Assembly: GCF_000426465.1 (NCBI RefSeq)
Contig: NZ_AUFK01000009.1
Coordinates: 744,001-808,000, forward strand
Source of the DNA: Epilithonimonas caeni DSM 17710
GTDB lineage: Bacteria > Bacteroidota > Bacteroidia > Flavobacteriales > Weeksellaceae
Direction of reading: 5' to 3'
DNA: 64,000 nt
Each line of letters begins with the position of its first letter. The first letter of the stretch is position 1. This document shows, one piece after another, positions 8,016 through 17,267 of the stretch. The translations under genes were made by a program, and so were the position numbers. The notes under the pieces are model-generated. The model was not told where the DNA came from. It worked only from the letters and a program-made list of their open reading frames with translations, and ran no database searches.

Positions 8016-8717
8016 TTAGTTCTTCTTCCTCACAGTCCTCTGCTCAATCCTTTTCTCATAATTCTCGCCTTGGAAAATCCTTTGAACCATAATTCCGGGA
8101 ATATGGATTTCATTTGGGTCAAGTTGTCCAGGTTCTACCAATTCTTCTACTTCCGCAATGGTAATTTTTCCGGCTCCGGCCATTGGAAAATTAAAATTAC
8201 GAGCCGAACCTTTGAAAATCAAATTTCCGGCGTGGTCGCCTTTCCAGGCTTTTACGATGGAGAATTCGGCGTTGTAAGCGTGTTCCAAGATATGAGGTTT
8301 TCCGTTGAAATCTTTAACTTCTTTACCTTCCGCCACTTCGGTTCCGTAACCTGCCGGCGTATAAAATGCCGGAATCCCGGCTTGTGCTGCTCTGCATTTT
8401 TCTGCCAAAGTTCCTTGTGGCGTCAATTCCACTTCCAATTCTCCGGATAACATCTGACGTTCGAATTCTGCATTTTCTCCAACATAGGAAGAAATCATTT
8501 TTTTGATTTGTTTTTTCTGAAGCAATAATCCCAAACCAAAATCATCAACACCAGCATTGTTGGAAATACAGGTCAAATTATTGACATTTTTCCTTACCAA
8601 TTCCGCAATACAATTTTCAGGAATGCCGCAAAGCCCGAATCCGCCAAGCATTATCGTCATTCCGTTTTCTATATCTTTTACCGCTTCTTCAGCGTTTTTC
8701 ACTCTTTTATCAATCAT
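8016..8717 (-). CDS. scoA: 3-oxoacid CoA-transferase subunit A
   Basis: Alpha subunit of succinyl-CoA:3-ketoacid CoA-transferase. Motifs: [19 protein letters not shown] near the N-terminus, [75 protein letters not shown] and [29 protein letters not shown]. The reading frame is open to an ATG at 8741, but the ATG at 8717 ([12 protein letters not shown]) matches the usual family N-terminus and is preferred. Its partner scoB lies about 2.8 kb downstream on the same strand, interrupted by two opposite-strand genes. Confidence 0.94.
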   Translation of the reverse strand: MIDKRVKNAEEAVKDIENGMTIMLGGFGLCGIPENCIAELVRKNVNNLTCISNNAGVDDFGLGLLLQKKQIKKMISSYVGENAEFERQMLSGELEVELTPQGTLAEKCRAAQAGIPAFYTPAGYGTEVAEGKEVKDFNGKPHILEHAYNAEFSIVKAWKGDHAGNLIFKGSARNFNFPMAGAGKITIAEVEELVEPGQLDPNEIHIPGIMVQRIFQGENYEKRIEQRTVRKKN

Positions 8718-8890
8718 AAAATTGAGTTTTCTTTTGTTCAATTTGTTGGTTTATAAATATAGAAAAAACCAGTTATTAGACGAAAGAAAATAGAGAAAAG
8801 ATGAAAAACTTTTAATTCTCAGATTTTGCAACCACAAAAGTATCAAAAGAAATAGTTCTATAACAGTATATATCATTTGATTAAAAAAAA

Positions 8891-8977
8891 CTTCAACTCC
8901 GCTCAGCCTGACAATTTTAAAAGCCTTCGAGAACCTTATGTACTAGATTAGAAATGTCACACTGAGCGGAGTTGAAG
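8891..8977. repeat. Intergenic inverted repeat, family A copy 1
   Basis: Arms 8891-8913 and 8955-8977 (23 nt each, core CTTCAACTCCGCTCAG and its complement CTGAGCGGAGTTGAAG) differ at two positions and enclose a 41-nt loop. The same family occurs at 16153-16225. It occupies most of the 307-nt gap 8742-9048, which otherwise holds only the upstream region of scoA and the terminator of the next gene. Confidence 0.75.
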
Positions 8978-8993
8978 TGTTTTGAGATAAAAA

Positions 8994-9022
8994 AAGCCGT
9001 ACACCAGAGATGTACGACTCTT
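8994..9022 (-). terminator. Intrinsic terminator of the small secreted protein gene
   Basis: On the minus strand GTCGTACA pairs with TGTACGGC (one G-U) and is followed by a run of T. Confidence 0.7.
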
Positions 9023-9048
9023 TCCTAACAATTTTAAACTTTTAATTC

Positions 9049-9444
9049 TTATCGGTTATCTATCGTAACGCTCACTGGCATTACATAAGATGATGCTACC
9101 ATTTTTTGGTTCAGTTTGTCCACGTCTACTTTGTAAAGCAGATGTGACAAAACATTTTCAATTTCTTTGCTCACATTTTTACAGTCACCGTTGGCGCGAA
9201 CATTGGTAATTTTCCCATCCTGTGAAAGACTGAATCTCACATTGGAATTTACAATTCCTTCCTTATAATCCTGATTGGTAAAATCAAAATTATCCTTCAG
9301 CAATTTTCTCAGTTCCCCAAAACCATCGCCCGAATTAAGGAAAACTTCCTGTATATTATTGTCTGTCGATTGAGCTTTTACTAAGTTTAGCGTTCCTAAA
9401 AATCCAAATAAAAATATTGATAACGCTAGCATTTTCTTGTTCAT
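9049..9444 (-). CDS. Small secreted protein, function unknown
   Basis: About 131 residues with a clear signal peptide (MNKKMLALSIFLFGFLGTLNLVKAQ). The mature part (about 107 residues) contains NSNVRFSLSQDGKITNVRANGDCKNVSKEIENVLSHL, which resembles the C-terminal domain of TonB-like proteins (a strand with input-output wording, then a helix). It lacks the TonB membrane anchor and proline-rich linker, so it is not an energy transducer itself. An in-frame ATG two codons upstream (9450) is an alternative start. It has its own terminator. Probably periplasmic. Confidence 0.75.
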   Translation of the reverse strand: MNKKMLALSIFLFGFLGTLNLVKAQSTDNNIQEVFLNSGDGFGELRKLLKDNFDFTNQDYKEGIVNSNVRFSLSQDGKITNVRANGDCKNVSKEIENVLSHLLYKVDVDKLNQKMVASSYVMPVSVTIDNR

Positions 9445-9561
9445 AATCAATTGATTTTAAGTTATTACTTATCTAATGTTACGACAAAGTTACAAAATAT
9501 ATACATTTAGTTAATATTAAATTAACATTGAGGATAAAAATTTAACATTGGAAAAAAGAAA

Positions 9562-9587
9562 AAGGATTTTGAAATTTCAAGATCCTT
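9562..9587 (-). terminator. Intrinsic terminator of the proline-rich lipoprotein gene
   Basis: On the minus strand AAGGATCTTGAAA pairs with TTTCAAAATCCTT (one bulge or mismatch), followed by a T-rich run. Confidence 0.65.
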
Positions 9588-9597
9588 AATATATGTT

Positions 9598-9789
9598 TTA
9601 TTTGTTTTGTCCAGGGGCAAAAGGCTTTGCAGACTTGGTTCCATAGACCTTTTTGGCTTGTCCAGGTGGCATTGGTTTAGCAGCATGGCCTGGGTGTTTA
9701 GGTGGCTTTGGTGGTCTTGGCGGAGCAGCACAGGCTACAAAACTTAACGAGAAAATAATTGTTACCAAATAAATTTTAAGTGATTTCAT
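9598..9789 (-). CDS. Small proline-rich lipoprotein
   Basis: A 63-residue protein with a lipoprotein-type signal peptide (MKSLKIYLVTIIFSLSFVAC) and a likely lipidated Cys20. The mature part is only about 43 residues, rich in Pro, Lys and Gly (APPRPPKPPKHPGH, then PMPPGQAKK and PFAPGQNK). No domain is recognisable. It has its own terminator. The frame is supported by the signal peptide and by its stop just before the terminator, since the overlapping longer frame makes no protein sense. Confidence 0.7.
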   Translation of the reverse strand: MKSLKIYLVTIIFSLSFVACAAPPRPPKPPKHPGHAAKPMPPGQAKKVYGTKSAKPFAPGQNK

Positions 9790-9904
9790 AACTTTTTTAT
9801 TGATGAATCACAAATCTGATACCAATTACAAAAGTATTATCCTTTGTTGCCTGATAAATTCTTAATTGATAAATTTGAATATAAATGAGATCAAATTACA
9901 AATT

Positions 9905-10669
9905 ATGTCCATTACCAACGAGTCAGAATTAATCGGAATGCAAAAGATAAGTGAAGCGGTTGCGCTCACTTTAAAAGAAATGAAAAATTTTGCCAAACCT
10001 GGAATCACAACAAAAGAATTGGACGATTTCGGTGCAAAAATCCTTAACGATCTAGGTGCCAAATCAGCTCCATATTTGACTTATGGATTTCCTGGCTATA
10101 CTTGTATCAGCGTGAATAATGAGTTCTGTCACGGCATTCCTTCAGAAAAAACGATTCTGAAAGAAGGTGATCTAATTAATATTGATATTTCTGCCGAACT
10201 GGATGGGTTTTGGTCAGATAATGGAGCATCATTTGTGATCGGAGAAGACATCAACCAACATCAAAATCTCATTAATGCTTCCAAAGAAATATTGCAAAAA
10301 GCAATTTCAAATATTAAAGGCGGGGTAAAAATCTCTGATATAGGGCACTTGATGGAAACCGAAGCCAAGAAAAGAGGCTATAAAGTAATCAAAAACCTGA
10401 CTGGTCACGGCGTGGGAAGAAGCCTGCATGAGGAACCTCACGAGATCGCGAATTACAGAGACCGTTTCAATATGCAAAGATTTAAGAAGAATTCTGTAGT
10501 GGCGATCGAGACTTTTATTTCCACGACTTCGACTATTGCTGAAACTCTTGAAGATGGCTGGACAATGGTCGGGAACAAAGGTGGTTTTATGGCACAACAT
10601 GAACATACAATTGTCGTAACGGACGGAAAACCTATTATTATGACAGAAGCCAACGAGATTTGGAACTAA
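9905..10669 (+). CDS. map: Methionine aminopeptidase, type I
   Basis: Removes the initiator methionine from new proteins. From the ATG at 9905 the protein has 254 residues, normal for type I. The dinuclear metal site is visible: DISAELDGFWSDNG (two Asp), GHGVGRSLHEEP (His), VVAIETFIS (Glu) and QHEHTIVV (final Glu), plus the substrate-binding His in NEFCHGIPS. The frame continues to a TTG at 9866, but the resulting extension (MINLNINEIKLQI) is unlike the family. It converges on uvrA and a terminator lies between them. Other flavobacteria often have a map gene in the ribosomal protein operon, so this could be a second copy. Confidence 0.93.
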   Translation: MSITNESELIGMQKISEAVALTLKEMKNFAKPGITTKELDDFGAKILNDLGAKSAPYLTYGFPGYTCISVNNEFCHGIPSEKTILKEGDLINIDISAELDGFWSDNGASFVIGEDINQHQNLINASKEILQKAISNIKGGVKISDIGHLMETEAKKRGYKVIKNLTGHGVGRSLHEEPHEIANYRDRFNMQRFKKNSVVAIETFISTTSTIAETLEDGWTMVGNKGGFMAQHEHTIVVTDGKPIIMTEANEIWN

Positions 10670-10683
10670 AAATATTAAAACAA

Positions 10684-10710
10684 AATTGCCACTCTTTAAG
10701 AATGGCAATT
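10684..10710 (+). terminator. Intrinsic terminator between map and uvrA
   Basis: ATTGCCA pairs with TGGCAAT, followed by TTTTATTTTT, ending the map transcript. Confidence 0.75.
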
Positions 10711-10734
10711 TTTATTTTTAATAATCTGACCTGT

Positions 10735-13563
10735 TTACATTTCTTTTTTCAAAAACCTTGCTGTCAAACTCTTTTTAGATTTGATAATCTCTTCCGGCGT
10801 TCCTTCCGCAATGATCTGTCCGCCGTGTTTTCCACCTTCCGGACCAACATCGATAATATGGTCAGCAAGTTTGATAACATCCATATTATGTTCGATGATG
10901 ATGAAAGAATTACCTAGTTCTACCAGTTGTTCGATAGCTTCCATAAGAATTTTCACATCTTCGAAATGAAGCCCTGTGGTCGGCTCATCCAGAATATAAA
11001 GCGTATTTCCGGTTTGTTTTTTGGAAAGTTCGGTGGCCAGTTTTACACGTTGTGCCTCTCCTCCACTCAAGGTCGTGGATTGCTGTCCAATTGTGATATA
11101 ACCTAGGCCAACATCTTTCAGAGTTTTTACTTTGTTAAAGATCTTCGGAATCGGCTGGAAAAATTCTACCGCTTCATTGATCGTCATATCCAAAACATCG
11201 GAAATCGATTTTCCTTTGTAACGGACTTCCAGAGTTTCGCGGTTGAAACGTTTTCCGTGGCAGGTTTCACAATGAACATAAACGTCTGGTAAAAAATTCA
11301 TTTCAATCACTTTCAAACCGCCTCCCTGACAAGTTTCGCAACGTCCGCCTTTCACATTGAAAGAAAAACGTCCGGCTTTGTAACCACGGATTTTACTTTC
11401 CGGCAATTCAGCGAAAAGATTTCGGATATCTGTGAACATTCCCGTGTAAGTCGCTGGATTGGAACGCGGCGTCCTTCCGATCGGACTTTGGTCGACGTCT
11501 ACGATTTTATCGATATTATCAATTCCCTCGATGCTTTTGTAAGGCAAAGGTTCCTGGATGGCTCTGTAAAAATGACGATTCAGAATCGGGTACAAAGTTC
11601 CATTGATCAAAGATGATTTTCCACTTCCGGAAATCCCTGAAACCACAACCAATTTTCCAAGAGGAATTTCGAGCGTTACATTTTTAAGGTTATTACCGGT
11701 CGCACCTTTCAGGACAATCGATTTTCCGTTTCCTTTTCTACGTTTGGCAGGAATTTCTATTTTCCGTTTTCCTGTGATATAATCAGCTGTAATCGTATTG
11801 GCTTTTTTAATGTCTTTCGGATGACCTTGCCAAAGAATCTCTCCACCGAATTTTCCCGCTTTCGGACCGATATCCAGAACGTGGTCAGCTTCCAGAATCA
11901 TGTCTTTGTCGTGCTCCACCACCAGAACCGAATTACCAATATCACGAAGATGTTTCAAGGAATTAATCAACCTTTCGTTATCACGTTGATGAAGACCGAT
12001 TGAAGGTTCATCCAAAATATAAAGAACATTGACCAATTGAGAGCCGATCTGAGTCGCCAGACGAATTCTCTGGGATTCTCCTCCGGAAAGTGTTTTCGAG
12101 CTTCTGCTCAAACTGAGATAATCCAAACCGACATCCAAAAGGAATTGCAGTCTGGTTTCGATCTCTTTCAGGATTTCGTGCGCAATGATTTTGTTCTTAT
12201 CACTGAATTTATCTTTTACATCCGCCAACCAATCTTTGAAATCCAGCAAAGACAATCCGTTAACTTCCGCAATATTTTTTCCATCGATTTTGAAACTCAG
12301 ACTTTCCTGGCGGAGACGTGCGCCTTTGCAAGTCGGACAAGTTTCTTCTGTCGTGAAATTTCGTTCTACCAAAACAGCATCGTAATTTTCTCTTTCCTCA
12401 ACAATCTCTTCGAGGGTTTTTACCAAACCTTCGAAATTGATTTTGATTTTTTTAGAAATTCCGGCGTGTTTCAGTTCTTTGGTAATGTCGCTACTGTAAC
12501 CGTAATAGATGTACTCTAAGGCTTCTTTCGGAATATCTTTGAATGGGGTTGTCAAACCTAAATCAAAAATTTCAAGAATTGATTTGATTTGAGACAGAAT
12601 CCATTTGTTGGATTTCAGCTGTTCCAATGGCAACAATGCGCCCTGGTTAATTGATAATTTGTCGTTTTCTACAAAATAATCTGTATTGACCTTTTTAACA
12701 GTTCCAAGCCCCTTGCAGGTTTCGCAGCTTCCTTTTGGAGAATTGAAGGAAAATGTATTAGGTTCCGGCAAAGCCATAGAATCTCCCGTAGAATCATCCA
12801 TCAGATTCTTACTGAAAAAATGAATCTCGTCTTGTCCCATTTCCTGAATCGCAATCAATCCTTCGCCCATATCAGAAGCAGTTTTCAGGGATTTTTGCAT
12901 TCTTAGTTCAGTAGCATTTTCTCCGATGATCCATCGGTCAATCACCACTTCAATATCGTGGGTCTTATATCTGTCAAGTTTCAAATCATATTCGATGTCT
13001 TGTAAAACACCATCGATCCTGGCCTGAGAATAACCTTTTTTGGAAAGATGGATGAACAATTCGTGGTAATGTCCTTTTCTGGAACGTACGACCGGCGCGA
13101 GTAAATAAACTTTCTTCCCTTTGAAGTTATCTTTAATCGTTTCCAGAATTTGTTCCTCGGTATAACTTACCAATTTTTTCCCTGATGATAATGAATAAGC
13201 ATCCGAAACTCTTGCAAACAGAAGTCTCAGAAAATCATACAATTCCGTAATGGTTCCAACGGTTGAACGTGGATTTTTGTTCGTCGTTTTCTGTTCGATG
13301 GCAATTACCGGCGATAATCCTTCGATTTTATCAACATCCGGCCGTTCTAGTCCGCCCAAAAACTGTCTTGCATATGCGGAAAAAGTTTCGATGTAACGGC
13401 GTTGGCCTTCGGCAAAAATCGTATCAAAAGCCAAAGAGGATTTTCCGCTTCCGGAAAGTCCTGTGATAACAACCAACTCATTCCTTGGGATTTTTACAGA
13501 TATATTCTTGAGATTGTGTTCTCTGGCACCGTAAATCTCGATAAATTCTTGATTATTCTTCAT
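10735..13563 (-). CDS. uvrA: Excinuclease ABC subunit A
   Basis: DNA-damage recognition ATPase of nucleotide excision repair, 942 residues, full length. Both ABC cassettes are visible: Walker [14 protein letters not shown] near residue 34 and [11 protein letters not shown] near 640, signatures [13 protein letters not shown] and [13 protein letters not shown], and Walker [14 protein letters not shown] and [12 protein letters not shown]. Zinc-binding cysteine pairs occur at [25 protein letters not shown] and [10 protein letters not shown]. It loads UvrB onto lesions. The gene is convergent with map. The start ATG at 13563 gives the expected N-terminus ([14 protein letters not shown]). Confidence 0.98.
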   Translation of the reverse strand: MKNNQEFIEIYGAREHNLKNISVKIPRNELVVITGLSGSGKSSLAFDTIFAEGQRRYIETFSAYARQFLGGLERPDVDKIEGLSPVIAIEQKTTNKNPRSTVGTITELYDFLRLLFARVSDAYSLSSGKKLVSYTEEQILETIKDNFKGKKVYLLAPVVRSRKGHYHELFIHLSKKGYSQARIDGVLQDIEYDLKLDRYKTHDIEVVIDRWIIGENATELRMQKSLKTASDMGEGLIAIQEMGQDEIHFFSKNLMDDSTGDSMALPEPNTFSFNSPKGSCETCKGLGTVKKVNTDYFVENDKLSINQGALLPLEQLKSNKWILSQIKSILEIFDLGLTTPFKDIPKEALEYIYYGYSSDITKELKHAGISKKIKINFEGLVKTLEEIVEERENYDAVLVERNFTTEETCPTCKGARLRQESLSFKIDGKNIAEVNGLSLLDFKDWLADVKDKFSDKNKIIAHEILKEIETRLQFLLDVGLDYLSLSRSSKTLSGGESQRIRLATQIGSQLVNVLYILDEPSIGLHQRDNERLINSLKHLRDIGNSVLVVEHDKDMILEADHVLDIGPKAGKFGGEILWQGHPKDIKKANTITADYITGKRKIEIPAKRRKGNGKSIVLKGATGNNLKNVTLEIPLGKLVVVSGISGSGKSSLINGTLYPILNRHFYRAIQEPLPYKSIEGIDNIDKIVDVDQSPIGRTPRSNPATYTGMFTDIRNLFAELPESKIRGYKAGRFSFNVKGGRCETCQGGGLKVIEMNFLPDVYVHCETCHGKRFNRETLEVRYKGKSISDVLDMTINEAVEFFQPIPKIFNKVKTLKDVGLGYITIGQQSTTLSGGEAQRVKLATELSKKQTGNTLYILDEPTTGLHFEDVKILMEAIEQLVELGNSFIIIEHNMDVIKLADHIIDVGPEGGKHGGQIIAEGTPEEIIKSKKSLTARFLKKEM

Positions 13564-13685
13564 TGAAAAGTCTCATTCTGGGAAAACGCAAAAATACGGA
13601 AATTAATCGACGATTGCACTTTAGCTTAACTTAAGTTTAATAATATTTAACAATGATTTTGTGAGAATAAAACTATGGGTAAAGG

Positions 13686-13693
13686 TATATTTG
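13686..13693 (+). promoter_or_regulatory. TAnnTTTG promoter element before the S1/P1 nuclease gene
   Basis: TATATTTG, 22 nt before the ATG at 13716, matches the Bacteroidota -7 element. Confidence 0.5.
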
Positions 13694-13715
13694 CAATCTG
13701 AAATAAATCAAAAAA

Positions 13716-14510
13716 ATGAAACGTATTTTATCAAGATCCACATTGGCAATTTGTATTTTATCATCACTCTACTCTTTTGCGTGGGGATTGACAGGACACA
13801 GAATTGTAGCGGAAATAGCACAACATCACTTGAGTTCCAAAGCTCAAAGAAATATCAAAAAATTATTTGGAGAACAGAAAATGGCTTACTACGCCAACTG
13901 GCCGGATTTCATCAAATCTGACACAACAGGTGTTTGGAAAGAAACTTCTGCGTGGCATTATGTCAACATCAATCCACAGAAGAATTTTCAACAGTTCAAA
14001 GATTCTTTATCGGTCCAGAAATCTCCGAATCTTTACACTCAAATCAGAATCCTATCTGACAAAATCAAAGACAAAAATGTTTCTGATAAAGATAAAAAAG
14101 AAGCTTTGATTTTCCTGATTCATTTAGTTGGTGACCTTCATCAGCCGTTGCACGTTGGAAGAGCTGAGGATTTGGGAGGAAACAAAATCAATGTCACCTA
14201 CTTTGGACAAAATACCAATCTGCATTCGCTTTGGGATTCAAAATTGGTTGATGACCAAAAATATACTTATACAGAATTTGCAAATCTTTTGGACGTAAAA
14301 TCAAAAGATGAGGTGAAACAGATCCAAAGCGGAACTTTGGAAGAATGGTTGTTTGACAGCCACAAAATTGCTAATTCAATCTATTATCAAACTCCGAAAG
14401 ATTCCAAATTGAGTTATAATTACAACTATCGTTTTGAATCCACACTTGAAAGACAATTGTTGTACGGCGGATTGAGATTAGCAAAGGTTTTGAATGATAT
14501 TTTTGGATAG
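13716..14510 (+). CDS. Secreted S1/P1-type nuclease
   Basis: A 264-residue zinc-dependent single-strand nuclease/3'-nucleotidase exported by a Sec signal peptide (ending ILSSLYSFA). The mature protein would start WGLTGHRIVAEIA, where the N-terminal Trp and the His bind zinc in this family. Other zinc ligands lie in SAWHYVN, LIHLVGDLHQPLHVG, GGNKINVTYFG and LHSLWDSKLV. It probably degrades extracellular or periplasmic nucleic acid for nutrient recovery. It is monocistronic with its own promoter element, divergent from uvrA. Confidence 0.93.
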   Translation: MKRILSRSTLAICILSSLYSFAWGLTGHRIVAEIAQHHLSSKAQRNIKKLFGEQKMAYYANWPDFIKSDTTGVWKETSAWHYVNINPQKNFQQFKDSLSVQKSPNLYTQIRILSDKIKDKNVSDKDKKEALIFLIHLVGDLHQPLHVGRAEDLGGNKINVTYFGQNTNLHSLWDSKLVDDQKYTYTEFANLLDVKSKDEVKQIQSGTLEEWLFDSHKIANSIYYQTPKDSKLSYNYNYRFESTLERQLLYGGLRLAKVLNDIFG

Positions 14511-14548
14511 AATCAGAAGTTTAATTTTTAGTATATTAAAATTTTAAA

Positions 14549-14615
14549 TCTCGCAGATTTTAGAGATTTAGCAGATAATTAATAAAAATCTGTATAATTT
14601 GCTTAATCAGCGAGA
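14549..14615. repeat. Imperfect inverted repeat in intergenic DNA
   Basis: TCTCGCAGATT (14549-14559) and AATCAGCGAGA (14605-14615) are inverted copies with one mismatch. Between them is a shorter pair, AGCAGAT and ATCTGT. It lies between convergent genes and may act as a weak terminator or be a mobile intergenic repeat. Confidence 0.5.
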
Positions 14616-14703
14616 AATTATTTAATAAATCAATTTAAAAGTCTGGTTTCAAAAGATTATTAGACTATTCTATTGATTGCTCTTAAGATTTGTTGATACA
14701 ATC

Positions 14704-15192
14704 TTAGTCCAAATTTTTGATCATCCAAAGATTACAACCAGAATGTCCGGAATCACCCAAGGCTTTTTCCAAATACTGAAATCCTTGCTTTTCGTAAATG
14801 GAAACGGCTTTGCTGAATTCTGGCAAACTTTCCAGATAAACTTTTTGATAGTCTAATTCTTTTGCTTTTTCAAAACATTTTTCCATCAGCAATTTTCCGA
14901 TTCCTTTTCCTCTCGCTTCTTTTGTAAGGTAAAACTTCACCAGTTCTGTTGTATTTTCAGGAAGGTTCTCTGTTGGAAAAAGACCACAGCATCCTAAAAT
15001 CAAACCATTTTCTTCAGCAACAAACAAAGCTGAACTTTCTGCTTTGAATAACGAATACAAATCATCCGTAGTTGGGTCGGAATAAACCGTCCCACAAGTG
15101 CATTCTACTTTGAAATCGTGAAAACAACTTCTGATGATCTTGGCAAGTATCTCGTTATCTTCTAGTCTATTTTTTCTAATTATTATTGGCAT
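14704..15192 (-). CDS. GNAT family N-acetyltransferase
   Basis: A 162-residue single-domain GNAT protein. The acetyl-CoA pyrophosphate-binding loop is EARGKGIGKLLMEKCFEKA, preceded by VKFYLTK, and the C-terminal YLESLPEFSKAVSIYEKQGFQYLEK follows the fold. The substrate is unknown. It starts 15 nt downstream of the UbiA-type gene and is probably the last cistron of that operon. No signal peptide, so cytoplasmic. Confidence 0.9.
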   Translation of the reverse strand: MPIIIRKNRLEDNEILAKIIRSCFHDFKVECTCGTVYSDPTTDDLYSLFKAESSALFVAEENGLILGCCGLFPTENLPENTTELVKFYLTKEARGKGIGKLLMEKCFEKAKELDYQKVYLESLPEFSKAVSIYEKQGFQYLEKALGDSGHSGCNLWMIKNLD

Positions 15193-15207
15193 CCAGATAT
15201 TTTTATT

Positions 15208-16131
15208 TTAAATCAGCCAAGGATATTTGTGATAAATCCCATCGAAAAGCATTGCTAAGATCCCGAAGAAAATCCACAGCCTAAGAAGATTCAGAGATTT
15301 GAATTTGTCATTCTTCTGATTTCGGAAAAGCATAAAAACAGTTCCAATAATAACGATCGTTGTCGTTAAAAAATACCAGGCCATAATGTTTTTGAAGCCA
15401 ATGCCAACACTTAGAACCACGGAAGTTGCTAAAGTAATCATTAACAAAATTAATAAAATCGACCTCGTATTTTGAAACCCCAATCTATTAGCAATTGTAT
15501 CATAACCGAACATTTTATCAGCATTTTTTGTTAATGTATCTTTCATAATATCGATGATAAATAACATCAGGAAAAGAAAAATGGCCAGAAACAAAATCTT
15601 GAGAGAGAATGTCTGATAATAAATCAACATCCCAAAGAATGGGTAAAGTGTCAAGGCAACAAAAGTAAAATTGTTGAGGACAATGATCTTACTAAGTTTA
15701 TGACTGTAAAACCACATCAGAAACTGATAGATCAGGAAGAAAATAAAAACTCTGTGAGACACGAAAATTGCCAATCCCAGTGATAATACATTCAGAATGA
15801 CATAAGCCGTAAGAAAGTATTTTTCTTTGAGGAAACTTTGTAGTCTTGAACGGAAAGGTTGGGTCAATTGGTCTTTTTCCTTATCATAAAACCGATTGAT
15901 GATTCCGCCTGCCAAAATGCTGAGAACGGAACAAATGATAATCGAGTGAACTTTATAATCAAATACAAAATTTCTTAAAGTCTCCTCCCTATTGAATAAG
16001 AAAAATGTAGAAACGTAAAGCGCAAAAGTGAGCAAAACCGTAACAAAAAAACGAGCACCCAAAAGAAAACCCATCAACTGAGAAATACGGTAAAGTGCAT
16101 TTCGGGAAGTTGGTTTTTCTTCGTTTGTCAT
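15208..16131 (-). CDS. UbiA family prenyltransferase
   Basis: A 307-residue integral membrane protein with about nine hydrophobic segments. UbiA enzymes attach prenyl chains to aromatic or glycerol-phosphate acceptors. The two Asp-rich motifs are present in variant form: NRFYDKEKDQ (about 84-93, after GGII) and DIMKDTLTKNAD (about 195-206). The normal first motif begins N-D, but here it begins N-R. Mevalonate kinase is encoded directly upstream on the same strand, consistent with a prenyl-diphosphate substrate. The acceptor (quinone precursor, lipid or glycerol phosphate) cannot be decided from sequence. Confidence 0.82.
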   Translation of the reverse strand: MTNEEKPTSRNALYRISQLMGFLLGARFFVTVLLTFALYVSTFFLFNREETLRNFVFDYKVHSIIICSVLSILAGGIINRFYDKEKDQLTQPFRSRLQSFLKEKYFLTAYVILNVLSLGLAIFVSHRVFIFFLIYQFLMWFYSHKLSKIIVLNNFTFVALTLYPFFGMLIYYQTFSLKILFLAIFLFLMLFIIDIMKDTLTKNADKMFGYDTIANRLGFQNTRSILLILLMITLATSVVLSVGIGFKNIMAWYFLTTTIVIIGTVFMLFRNQKNDKFKSLNLLRLWIFFGILAMLFDGIYHKYPWLI

Positions 16132-16152
16132 TTTAATTACTGTACTTAAACA

Positions 16153-16225
16153 CTTCGACTCCGCTCAGTGTGACAACGCTAATGCTAACCATAATTTAGA
16201 GCTGTCAGTCTGAGCGGAGTCGAAG
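16153..16225. repeat. Intergenic inverted repeat, family A copy 2
   Basis: Arms 16153-16175 (CTTCGACTCCGCTCAGTGTG plus 3) and 16203-16225 are near-perfect inverted copies enclosing 27 nt. It is related to the element at 8891-8977. It lies between the mevalonate kinase and UbiA genes and could reduce read-through between them. Confidence 0.75.
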
Positions 16226-16245
16226 ACTTGGTTTTATTAAATTGA

Positions 16246-17172
16246 TTAAAATCTGTAAATCACTTCTTTGTGGAATCCTTCCAACATCTCTTCCGCTTTT
16301 GCATAATCTTTTGCAAAACCAAGAATATAACCTCCGCCTCCGCTACCGCAAAGTTTCAGGTAATAAGCGTTTGAATCCAGACCTTTTTTCCAAACATTGA
16401 AAAGATTTTCCGGAATCATCGGGCGGAAATGCTCGTAAGCCCAAACCGACAATTTTTTCAGATTTCGAAAAAACGGGTTCATATCTTTTTTCAGGAAAGC
16501 GTCGATACAAGCGTTATTGTAACGGATAAATTCTTCTTTCAACGTCTTACGGAAACCTTCATTTTTTAGTTTCTCAAAGAAGATCTGAATCATTGGCCCG
16601 GTTTCTCCGGTTATTCCGGAATCAATCAAGAAAATGGCGCCTTTTCCTACTTCTTCTTTTGGAAGAGAAACTTTGCCAACATTCTCCTTGTTCTCGATAA
16701 GAATCGGAAGATTCATATAGCAAATCAAAGGATCCATCCCGGAACTTGTCCCATGGAAATAGCTTTCCAACAAACCGAAAACTTTTTTCAGGTCTTTCAG
16801 TTCATCTTTAGAAATGGTTTCCGGATCTCTTTTTGTGAAAGAATATTTTTCGAAAATTGCTGCAACCAAGGCGCCTGAACTTCCAACACCATATCCTTGC
16901 GGAATGTTGGAATCGAAGAACAAACCTTTCTCTATATCATTTTTGAAAGCATCTACATTCAGTTTGAAATCTGAAGGCAATTCTAAATCAGCTAAATAAT
17001 TGGAATATTTTTCTAAAGATTGGTTGGATCTTTTCTCAAAATCGTTGTCCAAATCAGAAAACTTAAGTGTTCCTTTATAAAAACTATACGGTACAACCAA
17101 CCCTTGTGAGTTCTCTATCATTCCGTATTCTCCGAACAAAATTATTTTTGCGTAAAATAAAGGGTTATTCAT
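16246..17172 (-). CDS. Mevalonate kinase (GHMP kinase family)
   Basis: A 308-residue GHMP kinase, most likely the mevalonate kinase that phosphorylates mevalonate with ATP. The N-terminus AKIILFGEYGMIENSQGLVVPYS matches the mevalonate kinase opening. Motif 2 is PQGYGVGSSGALVAAIF (ATP-binding loop), a conserved FHGTSSGMDPLICY contains the catalytic Asp, LIDSGITGETGPM follows, and motif 3 is CGSGGGGYILGF. It supports isoprenoid synthesis by the mevalonate route, used in Flavobacteriia. Homologues vary and a phosphomevalonate-type activity is not excluded. Confidence 0.88.
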   Translation of the reverse strand: MNNPLFYAKIILFGEYGMIENSQGLVVPYSFYKGTLKFSDLDNDFEKRSNQSLEKYSNYLADLELPSDFKLNVDAFKNDIEKGLFFDSNIPQGYGVGSSGALVAAIFEKYSFTKRDPETISKDELKDLKKVFGLLESYFHGTSSGMDPLICYMNLPILIENKENVGKVSLPKEEVGKGAIFLIDSGITGETGPMIQIFFEKLKNEGFRKTLKEEFIRYNNACIDAFLKKDMNPFFRNLKKLSVWAYEHFRPMIPENLFNVWKKGLDSNAYYLKLCGSGGGGYILGFAKDYAKAEEMLEGFHKEVIYRF

Positions 17173-17267
17173 ATCGTGCTTTGATGATGCAAATTTACAA
17201 AAAATAAACTATTCCAATGTTATCAATAAATGAACCGAAATTTTGAATTTCAATCAATAGATCAAAA

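Noticed and set aside
9522-9731. 69-codon minus-strand ORF overlapping the proline-rich lipoprotein gene
   Set aside because: It is an alternate frame of the lipoprotein gene and its terminator; it lacks a signal peptide and continues through the terminator hairpin.
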